NCBI GenBank assembly: GCA_017590115.1
Contig: JAGGNK010007559.1
Location: 3,742,020 to 3,806,019 of the forward strand
Direction of reading: 5' to 3'
DNA: 64,000 nucleotides
Source of the DNA: Montifringilla adamsi
Taxonomy: Eukaryota > Chordata > Aves > Passeriformes > Passeridae
Both the position numbers and the translations under genes were made by a program. Shown here piece after piece: positions 50,301 to 62,300 of the stretch. Position 1 is the stretch's first letter; every line of letters starts with the position of its first letter. Under the pieces are notes generated by a model. That model searched no databases and had not been told where the DNA came from. It was given only the letters and a program-made list of their open reading frames with translations.

Positions 50301-53300
50301 CCAGAAACACTGTTGTTTGTTTCAACCCTGGATGGAAGTTTGCACGCTGTCAGCAAGAGGACAGGAGCAATCAAGTGGACTTTAAAAGAAGGTGAGCAGG
50401 AGGTGTCCTGATGGCCTCTACTCAATAGCAGAAATAACAGTCAAATTAATTGGCAATTCCAACTGTTTTAAGATCTGGTACATACTTTATTTTCTTTTTA
50501 AATTTTGTTCTTGTTCCAGAATTAAGCTACAGTGTTTCTAGAGTCATGTCCATCTTCATAATTTCACTTGAAGTTATTTTTCAGGTTTATGTGAGGTTTT
50601 TTAGGTTTTTGGGGGTTTTCTTTGTTTGGTTTTTTCCCCCTGGATGTTTAAGGTGTGGTGGTATAATTGGTAGGTGTCATGTTTTATGGGAATGACTGCA
50701 ATATAAGCAAGCATAGAATAGAATAAATGTGTCAGCTTGTGGAACTGATGGCAGAGGGAGTGCATGATTCTGTCTCTGGAATACCCTACATTCTCTGGTG
50801 CAGTGCATATCGTGCAAACCTTGGGGATTTTTCCATAACAGATATTTAGGAACACACAGTTTTTTAAATAAAAGTACTGCACTTGTATAAAGGAATTTAA
50901 CATTGTTCAGTGACCGGAAATGATTTTGTAATTTTAATTACTGAGCAGGGCTAGTTCTGTCTTTATGAAAAATTTAGTATTTGTAAACAAAATTAGCAAA
51001 TTTTGTTTAGTGGGACTCTGATTATGTATGGCAGAGGTGATAGTAGCACCTTCACTTCTGGAAATAAATTAGAGGGTCAAATGGAAGGAGTCAGTGACTG
51101 CATCATTCTGTCCTCTGTTTTTAAGCCTGTCAGTTTAGTAGGTGAGCTGAAGTGGTGGGAAATGGATTGTGCCTATCTGGTGTCTGCAGTACCAAGCAGT
51201 TGTTCTTCCTTGTGAAGCCATTTGTATTTGAAAGCAGATCTATCAGACAAAAAGTTAACTTTTTAAATGAGCAAAGAAGGCTTTTGTAGCTCTTAGAGTA
51301 GAAAAGGCTAAGCCAAGTATTTTCTTGAAGGATCTTGGTTTCTCCCATCTCCTGTTTAAATTTAGACCCCTCCTTTTCCTAAACAGCCCTGCCTAAAAGC
51401 AGGTTGTCAGCTTCCCAATTTAGTGCTGCTGTAGGCTAAGAAAAACTTGCTGGTCTCTTTGTCATTCCAGTGGCACAAACATACCCTGCCTAGTCATCTT
51501 CTAGAAGGGTATCACAACTGGCATTGCTCTGCAGCCACACTTAGTAAGTGGCAAAAGGTTTTTTGAAGAAGAAATTAACACATTTTGGTAACGAAAATGA
51601 TCTTGATCAGAACGTGTTGCTCAAGGAACTTCCCTTGTTTAAAAAAGAATTGTTGCAAAACTCCTGTTGGTTCTGTAGAACTGCCAGACTGGATAATCTA
51701 GTTTTATGGAACTTCTTGTTTCCTCTCTGCTGTTAACTTCTGCATCTTATGTACATGAGTTGTGCTCACTCAATTTTTGCAAAGCACTTATTGCTCCTTA
51801 GTTTATTTCTGTGTAATAGGGCAACACACAGGGATCAATGAAAGAAGAATTAGTGGTAGGTATCAGTGTTCCAAGATGCCTCCTGAGTTAACTGAGTTAA
51901 GTGGACATGGAACAAGGACCTGTACATATAAATTGGTCACTGAATTTGTAATGGGAGGGGGTTTATTTATTTTTTTGCAAATCTGTATTTGTTGGTGGTC
52001 ACCCTGTGGGTGGGAGGCCCAACAGACAAGACAGTGTTGGAAACAAATGAAAGCCCATTCAGCTTTCTGTGCTGAACCCCTGGAGAGTCCTAATAGTGCA
52101 GAATTCATTATTAATATTAGTGTATAAACACAGTAGATGGATGCACTCTGTCAGCAACATGCTGGTGCTGTAACAGAGACTGCCTGGCAGGAAGCTGCCT
52201 GCACTGCAAACACTGCTCTTGCAGGTGCCATTTTACCCTGATTACAGCAGATAAACCATGTGTTGTAGCTCAGGTGCTTTGAGAAGTTGTGGAGGTCACC
52301 TGGAGCACTGCAGTGGCACTCACCAGGAAGGGAACATTTTATTACTGCACTTGAGCAGCAAGGTATTTAACAAAGGGCAATTCAGGTACATTTTATTTTC
52401 ATTAGGGGAAAAAACCAAGGCCATGTTCACTATCAGGCAGTGCTTAAACAAACATGAATATCTTGCTATGTGTGGCTTGTTTTCATTTAGCACTGAAGCT
52501 TATCTTAGGTGTGTGGAGTAAATGAGCCAATGATTATCACCACAATAACATGTTTGGGTTTCCTTCCTTTGTGGAGTGCTGACGAGAAAGGCAGTCAGAA
52601 TAGTTTTGCTGCCCATAAAGCAGGCAAAAACTAGGTCAGCTAGGAATAGGACTTTCCACTGTCAGAAATAAGCTGTGTCCCTGTGGTTATATGTGATGAG
52701 ACTGGACTTACTTGTTGAGGGTGCTTAAAATCTTCATTTCCTGTTGGCTTCAATGGGTCTTGTTCTCTGGCAGCTCTCAGGATTTTTCAGTGAGCAGGTA
52801 GCTGATGCTGCTCATTTCCTGGGCCTTGGAAAGCTGGCAAATGGTTGGAAAGTTTAGAGAAAAACCCATATTCCTCCTCCCCTGTAATTTCTGAGAGGCT
52901 CCTTTGCTTGTGCTGTGACCCCACACAAACAGCTGGTGTTGAAGGCACCCTCTGGAAAGGCTGTGGCTCCCATTTCACATCAGTGCCTGAATGAGGCTCT
53001 TGCTGCCACCCCTGATCAATACAAGGAGCTGTCAGCCCTCAGTGACAGTGGGACAGGCTCCCGTGGGCTCCCACCTTTTCTGCACTTGCCCCTAGCAGGA
53101 TACTTAGTCAGCATCCTCAGTAAGTAAGGTTCCTTAGGATGAAACCTCTTTCCCAAAACTGGAAATAAACCAACTTCTGTCATTTCCTACAGACCTCTTT
53201 GAAAGGTACAGAGGTGCAGCCCTTCAGATTTGTGTTTACGTGCAAGTGGACAGAGAAAGAGATGGTCGTGAGAACCTGTTGGCAAGGCAGAATCTGGAGA

Positions 53301-56300
53301 AAGCTTTCCTCCATGCTGTTTTATTTCACAGTTCTGATTTCAATGTGAGCTTTAAGAGTGTGATTTTAAGACTGTGCTGTTCCCTCACATCTTTGTAAAA
53401 CTCACCTTGTATGTATCTGTTAACTCAAGAGCTTGGTTTATTGAACACAATATTGAATTTGAGATGCTAAGGCTGCAGTGTTTCAAGCTGTACTCTTGGG
53501 GCTGTTCCTCTGTTATCTCTGTCCTGTTGTATTGTTCAAAGGCATCTCTCTTTTTTTTTTTTTTTAATTCACCAGCTCCTTAAAAGCTTTCCCTTAAGAA
53601 CTAATTCAAAGTATTTTGCCAGAAGAACATTTAATATATGCAGATTTGGATCCTCATTTAGAGCCAACAGAAATTTTGTTATGATATTCAGTTCTTTGTA
53701 GCAGTCAAAAAAATGATGGCCCACAATCAACTTAAAAGGTTTTGATTTCCTACACCTCACTCATAACCTGTAGATTTTAGAGGGCTCTTATAATAAGACA
53801 AAGATACAAAGATTCTATCTATTTGTGGGATTCAATATACAGATTTTAAAGGGCAAGTCTGAGGTCTGTAGATCCTGCTCTAGTAACAGTGGTTTTTCCC
53901 ACGCAAGAAATAATATCTTTGTGCATAGCTGTAAATTAATAAGGATTGTCAAAACAAAACAGTTGTAGAACAGTACTGTTTTCAGCAATTCCAGAGCAGT
54001 TTGTGTCTCTAGCCTCATTTGCTGTCCCTGCAGCAGCAGATGAGGACGGGTTTAAATTGGCCCGTTAGCCCAGACTTTGTGGTAGGGCCTCAGGGCAGGA
54101 AACCGTTTTTTCCAGCTCATTCCAGTGGAGCAGTGACTTACTCACTGTTTCAGCCTCCCACTTCTCCTTTCCAGTCATTGGCGCTAAGGGCACATTACAG
54201 TGATGACAACATGCAACTTTATCTTTATCTTGTATGTTAAAAATACTCAGAGTCTGGGCAAAGGGCAAATTTATCTTACAATGTATTTGTGAAATATGGA
54301 GAAAAGTCAAATGCATTGTATTTAGTGTATGGGTACAGTTTCATAAGGCTTTTTTCCATTTATGTATGCAAAGTGTGGGTCAGAACCATCTGAAACCTGT
54401 TATACACTTCTGCCCACTCACAAATATATTCTGGCCATGATGCAACCAAAAGTGGATTGGGACATCTCCCTGCTGCCAGGTCAAAATGTTCATTTTGGGG
54501 AAGTGGAATAGAGCCAAATAAGTTACCAAATTACTGGGCAGACATTATGTTAACAGGTTTCTAATAACTGCTGTACTTGTAAATAAACACTTAGAGTTCT
54601 AGAATAAATCTTTATAATGTAGGATCAATCTCCTTTTTTTTTTTTTTTCCTTAACAAGGCTATTTTACAATTTTTTTTCTAACAGAGGCTGTGTTACCAG
54701 TTCAGAAAGATAAAGCTGGTGTGTGCTGAATTGCAGATTTTTAATGTAGGAATCAGTAACATAATCTGTCTTAGTGGAGGCTGCAGGAAAAATAAAAAAT
54801 TGGAAAGCCATGGAAATATCTATAGAAAACTCAATCTTCTCTCCAGCACTGGAGATATTTACAGGATGGTGTCCTGCTTCCTAACTCACCCCTACCATGC
54901 TCCAGAGTTGGTTTGACATCTGTTTGCTTAGTCTAGAAAGTAGAAAAAGCTTTCTGTAGGACCTTGCAAGAATTTGGCTTTTCCCTGCTACATGGGATGG
55001 AAGCTTGAGGGAGAGGAAGATGTATTTTTCAGTTTTATCACATTTTCTGTCCAGCTTTCGTTCCAGTACCGAATAGTTGCTGCTTTGTTCAGTGGTTGTC
55101 ACCACTGTTGGTATTGGAACACATCAGGCCTGTTAGAGGGACTTTCCCAGTTCCAGGGAGCTGCAGTGCAGGGAGTTTTGAAAGCAAGGTGACGTGGTTC
55201 AGTCCCAGCATGTCAACACTTGAGTGGGTAGCAGCTGGAGAGGAGAGGAGGACTCGGCGCTCTGACTTTCACAAGAACTTTTTCTGTTTGGTCCCTTGTG
55301 GAGCAAAAGGTGACTTCAGTCACAAGAGGGCTCACTCGTTTGCTGGTCTGTGTTCAAGCATATGAAAACTATCGTAAGAACTGGCAACAATTAACTGAAC
55401 TAAGATTCTCTTTTTATCTCAGAGTAAGTTCTTATTTCAAAACAAACTTTGAAATTGAGGTTGGAACAGGTCCCAAACCACATGAAAGTGAATGTGAAGA
55501 GTTTATTGTCTGTCTTCAAAGGATCTCTGCAGAGCCACAGGCTGGGTTCAAGATCATGAAAGTGTTAAGAAAATAAGAAAATTTACATCACCTCAGTAAC
55601 TGAAAATGTAGAAAAATGGCTTTCCACAGCCTGTCTTTCCAGGTGGATAGTGCTAGTAGTGACAGGAGAATTCCTTTCACTTTAGAAAACTAACTCCTCC
55701 ATCCTTGTGAAGAGCCTTATACGTGGAAATGAATCAGAAGTCCATAAAAGCTTTCTAACAATTCATACACAACACTTCAGGGTGTAGGATGCCATCAGAA
55801 CAATCAGTGTTTTAGTTCATGTGCCACTAAATACTAAAAAAATTCCTGCTGCTTTGTTATAACTTAATCTGTTCTATCTACTAGCTTTTTATCTTTGCTC
55901 ATAAATTGAGTTTCAGTTACTAAGAAATCAAATGAAAGCAGGAATTTTTTCATTTCTGATGAAGTACCTGATGTTGAACACACGGTACCAAAGAGAAGTT
56001 CAAGGACTTTCATGACAATGATGCTTCTGTACACACTGAAAAGCTTGGGATTGCCATAAGGCTCCTCCATGTCATCTGATAGGCAGCAGTGCTTCAGAAA
56101 AGCACTGCAAAACAGAGACATTCATGAGACTTCTGGCATTGTTTTTTAAAGTGTAGAAGACATTTATTGATGACATTGGAAACTGCTTTAAGTGACATTT
56201 TCCCAGCAGCTTTCAGAAATACAAGCTGAGGAATAAAAGCTCAATGCCAGTAATTATTGCACAGATACGTGTGTGTGTCCTTTCACTGTTGTGGTACTGC

Positions 56301-59300
56301 GTGGTCAACAAAACCATGCAAAAGTTCTCAGATCTTTAACTGCATCAGAGGGGAACACTTTATTTTGGTTGATAAAAATAGATTGCCCAGTCTTAGAAAA
56401 TTAAGTAAAAACAAGCTATTAGCTCAAAAATGCTTTGCTGTATTACTCCTCTCCACTGTATTTTCAGGATGGAGAGGGAGCTCTAGGGAAGCATGACTAA
56501 CCAGGCTCCTCCTGCAAATGTCATGGACAAACCATAATCTACCTTTGAAATTTCCTGTAATTGTTCACGTTTTCCTCAGTGTTGTTCGAGAGACCCCTGA
56601 AATACTGAGGTATTTGAGGCAATCCCACTCCCTGTTGGTCTGCTGAGGTGTCCTGCCAGTAACTGGAGTTAGCAAAGTTGGAGATTGATTCAGATTGTAG
56701 TGGTTTTACACTGTAATTTCATATAACTTCACACCACCATTTAATTCAGAGAAAAAACAGTCCTCTAATTAAAATAAAACATTTCTGAAGTTTATTCTGA
56801 CAAGAAACTATTTATATTAGTTAGTCTTACGTTTTGCCCAGATTGACTAGGAAGTGATTTTATAGAAAATCTGCATTGTTATACTTAAACAATAAATATG
56901 CAGTCACTTCAAAAACAAGTTGTGCAGCTTTGTTACTCCTAGTGATCATTGAGGTAATTTTTAGGAATAGGAAAGAGTTTCTCCAGTGCTGCTAGTGAAG
57001 CTGCTGTTGTCTCACAATGGTCACTGTCACCACAGGTGAGAGTTTATTTTCTTACCATGTAAGACACTCTCAGTGTAATCAGTTCATCAGGAGACTTACA
57101 AAGTTTATTTGGCTTTTGCCTTTAGCAATGCTTGTAGTGTTTAAAATCTTACTTAGCTGAGCCAGGTGTTGCTTGCTCTGAGCCAGGTGTCACTTGCTCT
57201 GATTCATGATGCTGTTTCTTTCACAAAACTGAGCATTCCTTTCCCATGAAGCATTTGTGATTACAAAACCTCTTGCCTTTGGTCTTTAATGTCTCTCTTC
57301 TTTTAGGTAATTTCAGCCAGATTTAGGGATACCCTGAGCCTGTCAACTTGGTCTCAGTTTGCCTTTAGTAGTTCAACCCCGCAGCTCAGCTCAAGTCAAT
57401 CTACTGTATGTGATGGGCAAAAAATGCTTTTTTCTTGCTTTTCCCTAGGGATGGAGCGCTGATGATGTAAGTCACCATGTGTTGTGTTAGATATTATAAA
57501 GCCTGTGGAATACTTCAAGCAAACACTGAAGAATAATTGACATATAATCAATAAGTGGGGGGGAATCCCTCCCAACATATCCTGAAACCAGTTTCTTCAC
57601 ACAAGGGATAGAAATGAATTGCTTGATGCAGTTAATGCAATAAAAGGTCTGACTAAGCAGCCTGGTCTGTAGAGACAGATAGAGAAGATGAGTCACTAAG
57701 CTCCTTTGTTTGAATGTTAATTATTCTCATGGCCTTTGATGTGTGTTTGGGTTCTCAATGAATTAAATGGAGTTTATTTTGACACCTTTGGGAATGTATC
57801 CTGGAACATTTTTTAGGCTTGAAGAGAAAAAAATTACATGTAGTTATGTTTTGAACAAAGCTGCTCTGAGAATGTTTACTGTTGTAAGAAGAAATCAATG
57901 AAATAAAGATAACTGTACTGTTATCCCTCATATCCTCCTTTCTTTCTGTCTCTGGCATTAAATGTGCTTCTTTGGGTGGCTGCTGCTTTCAGCTGTGTTG
58001 CAGCCAGAGATCTGCTTGGGTAGGGGGTTATGAGTTTTTAATCCCTGTAAAACCAGGTCATCCTTGCAAGCCATTGCCATCAAACCCAGCAGCTGGTGTG
58101 GTGCCATGCCCTGCAGAGTGCTGCAGACTCTGTAAGCCCTGGGTACTGAGCCCTGAATTTCCTGTCCTTGCCTTGCTTAGCTCTGCAGATATCCCAGTAC
58201 ACTCAGGCTGCCCAGAATCTGTGCCAGTTTCCCAGTCAAAGGCTGTCAAAACATCAGTGTTTTTGTTCTTATTTCCTTCCTGTTGCATCATCATGTTTGC
58301 ATGGGGACAGAAGAGGTGAAAAACAATGTTTGCTTGGTCATTTTTCATCCTCTTGCTCAGACTTTTTCCAGTGGAGTTTGATTTTCCCTGTGGAAGTGGA
58401 GATACTTAGAGGATTGCATCCTCTTGGCTTCTGAGGTATTTTCTGCCAGTATACCCATTAATAAGCACGTTTGTCTTGGAAATTGTAGAGTATGTCTTAT
58501 AAATCAGGATACCTCTATGGTGTTTGCATCAGGAGTGAAAATCCTGTGATTTAGGACTTTGTAAGCTCTCAGGAATTTTGAGGTATTTAGTGCTGGTAAA
58601 ACCAAACAAAGGACTTCAGAAGACTTTCTCAAGTGCTTTGTAGTTTCCCATTTTATGAACCAAGTTCCAGGAACAAGAGGAGGCTGCTGAGTTTACTTTC
58701 AAACTGTGAATCAGCCTTTCTAAAAGGAGCAAGATGTTGCAGGCCTGACTTGATCCTGTATCTGGTGAGTTCAAGGGATTGAATTGCTAGTAATTTGACT
58801 TTTTCTTTTTCTGTGTCTGCAGATCCTGTCCTCCAGGTGCCAATCCATGTGGAAGAGTAAGTCTGTTTCCTTTATCTCATTTACAGCTTGTTTGATTTTC
58901 ACTGACATCTTGAAATTTGGTTTAATTTGAACTAAAGCCATCAGTGTTCTAGACAAGCTGCACACCTTGCAGAAGGCCATTTAAGATGGTATGGGGAACA
59001 GATAAAAGGATAGAATTAGCTACATATAATAGCTAAGAAGAAACAACCTGTCTGCAGCCTGTTCTCTGGAACCCTTGCTGGGTTTGGACATGAGGGCTGT
59101 GAACTGTGCCACGAGTGGCAGGTGGGAAGTGACAGAGCCAGGACTGATGCTGGGTTCTGTACTTAGCCCCCTCAAACAGATTAGAAACTGAAACACAGGA
59201 AACTGCAACCACCACCACCACCAGAATCTGCAAATGACATCCTTAAGCTGTAAATTTAGATTGGTCCCTGCAGCAGCTTCACATTTAGCTAGAAAATGTG

Positions 59301-62300
59301 GGGCTTGAACTTTGTCTCTGAAGTCAGTGGTGGCATGCTTTCTTTTTTTGATCATAGAACCATAGACATTAGGATTTGAGTGAGTTTGGGGTCTTTGTGT
59401 AGTTTGGGTGTAGGGATCCCTTTACCTCTGAAATTTACTTAATTCTGGAAACTCTTCCATTGTTTCTTGCCTTCCTTATGCTCTCTGGTTTTGTTTATTT
59501 ATTTGGTTTTGTTCTAAATCTGGGTCATTTTAAGAGCCTATGAGTTTAGTTTAAAAGCTTTCACCTGAGTCATTGCCTGCCACGTTTGGATCTTTGTGCA
59601 TTCAAATTCCTTAAGGGTCTTATGTTTTATCAGTTCTGAAACTTCCTTATATTTTTAAATTTTCACAGTTAATAAATTCAACTTCAAAAAATTTAATGTC
59701 AGATGAGCTTCTCTGTAAAGCCAGCACTGACCACAGTTTCTTTCCTGCTCTCTGAGAAGCACAGTACATTTTATCATTTAAAATTGCTGCTTAAATCCTA
59801 GGCCAGCATTTCTTCCAGACCCAAATGACGGCAGTTTGTACACGCTTGGTGGCAAGAACAGTGAAGGCTTAACTGTAAGTGTATTTTTAAATTCTCTCCT
59901 AAAAGTTGCCCCAATCAACCTCATGCCTTTGCAGAAGGAAAACATACTTTTATTTTGTTAGAGCAGAATGTTGTCACCTTGTAATTGTCAGGAAATGATT
60001 TCTACTTGAAAATATCAACACCACATCTTGTTCCCATCTACGAATTTTCTATTATTTGCTAAAATAATGATAATTAAAAATTAAATTTATGTTTTGCTAT
60101 CCAAATTCTGAATAATCTCTGTGTGATTTGATGGGAAAGGTGTACCCAAAATAACATCAATCAGATCTGTCACTCTCCCCAAACACATTTCTAAAACCAG
60201 GATTAATAAATGCTCTGTGCTAACCCCTTTAGAGGGTCTTTATAGGATTCAGTAAGCAAACAAAAATGCTGAACCTTTCAAATTAGTCACCAATTCATGT
60301 AGGCCATAGCTACTGCCTAATGCTTGACTTTCATTTTTAAACTTTGTGGTGATAATCAGATAAATTGTTTGGCTTCCTACAAGATTTTTTTCTGAGTTGC
60401 TATGATTTCCCTTAGGAACTTGGGCATTGCTAAATATTTTACTATTTATTCTGGCTGAATTCTCAGATATTATAATAATAGAAATAACCAATACAATTAT
60501 TGCTTGTTTGTTTGTTTTTCCCCTAGAAACTTCCATTTACAATCCCAGAGCTGGTGCAGGCATCTCCCTGTCGCAGTTCTGATGGGATCCTGTACATGGG
60601 TGAGCTCAAATTTTATCTCCTTTAGATTGTAAGATGTTCAGCAACTACAAAATGTAAAGACTGCCAGACAGACTGAAGGAAATAGGCCTTATTTTGGGTA
60701 TTAATTATGATTTTTCATAAATCTTTCTGATAACAGAAAATCTGATTAATATAGAATGCAGTTCCTGTGTGATGATTAAAACCAATTGGTTTTCCTGAAG
60801 GAGTAAATATCTTAGCAGTCAAAGGCCTGTATGGGGATCTTTTGTTTCTTGAGATGCAGTCTCCCAACAAAATATAGCTTCTACTTAAAATCTTCTTATG
60901 ATTATAAATGTCATTGACTACCTGATAATTAGGATAAAATTAGAAATCCCATTGCACCACAGTTAGACATCCTCCATTGTCTGACATACAGTCAGTTCAT
61001 TTATAGTACAAATAATACATTGATTGCTCACTATCCTGACTCATTCTAATTGCAGATGGATTTGGGAGGAGAAAAAGAGAAGAAAGGACAGTTATTACTT
61101 ATCACAACAGTAAAATATGTGAAGATCAGAGTGAGCTCAGTATTGGGGTTTCTAAATCTCCTGAAGGGCCAAAGCTCCTTCTGGTTCTCTGCTTCATGTC
61201 TTGCCAGTAAATGAGAGAAAAATGTTTATTTGAAGCTTCTAAATATGACATACATTTATTAACTTCAAAGAAATTCTTAAGGCCATGGCTCAGATAGTCT
61301 TGAGTGGGATGTCTAGATTCCAATCCTTAAGCAATTTGTAAGGTGCAGACCCTCATTTTTTTTTTATCACCTCCTGTCTTTCACCATGAGCACTTCAGTC
61401 TCCTCGTCTGAGAGCTCTGGGATCTGCTGCACTCAGAGCTCTGTTAGATTTTATGTGTGAAAAAATCATTCAGCCAATAGTACTTACTCTTCTAAATATT
61501 GTATTTGGGTTTGGGGTTTGTGGTCAGTATTTGGGATTGGCCAGTAGTGCTAAATGATGAACCTAAGCCTGACTGTGAAAAACTGTTTTATTAAAAATGC
61601 TTTATTTGTGCTAAGTCCATGAGTCTACTAAAGAAAAAAGAAGACTGAAAAGCTGAATGAAAATGCACATTTTCCATCTGAATGGTAATGTGACTTCAAT
61701 TATGATTTCAGGTAAAAAGCAGGATATTTGGTACGTGGTTGACCTCATGACCGGGGAGAAACAGCAGACCTTGACTTCCTCTTTTGCAGAAAGTCTTTGC
61801 CCATCAACATCCCTCCTGTATCTTGGGAGAACAGGTCATATGCTTTTTTTTCCTGTAGTTTAAAAGAAAATTCTGATTTTTAAAGTTTAGGCTCATAACA
61901 AATAACCCTGTGGTCAGTTCAGGTTTTCAAGTTTATTTCTTGGAAAAACTTTTGTGAATTATGATTTTAGACTGTACACAAAAGAATTATTAACTTCAGC
62001 AGCAGAGAGATAATGTTTTTTAAACTTTGGCAGTGGGTCCATTATTCTTCTTGTTGACAAAGTGGCATTTGTATTGTAATTAATGGTGTATTCCAGTACC
62101 AGCTGTAAGCTGTTTGTTCTGTAACACACAGCTTTTAAAAAAGTGTTTAAAGAAGATGGAAATAGAGCAGATCCACTGACATCACAAGTGCAGTGTGCTA
62201 AATAAAGTAAACTGGTAAAGTTAGACCAACACCATGGAGGTGCTGGCTAGAAACAGGAATAAGTGTTACAGACTTGTTCTTTAACCTCTCTATCAGTGTG

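Noticed and set aside
59354..59368. Possible CR1 terminal repeat in ERN1 intron 3
   Set aside because: Only about 15 bases resemble the CR1 end and no element body adjoins it.
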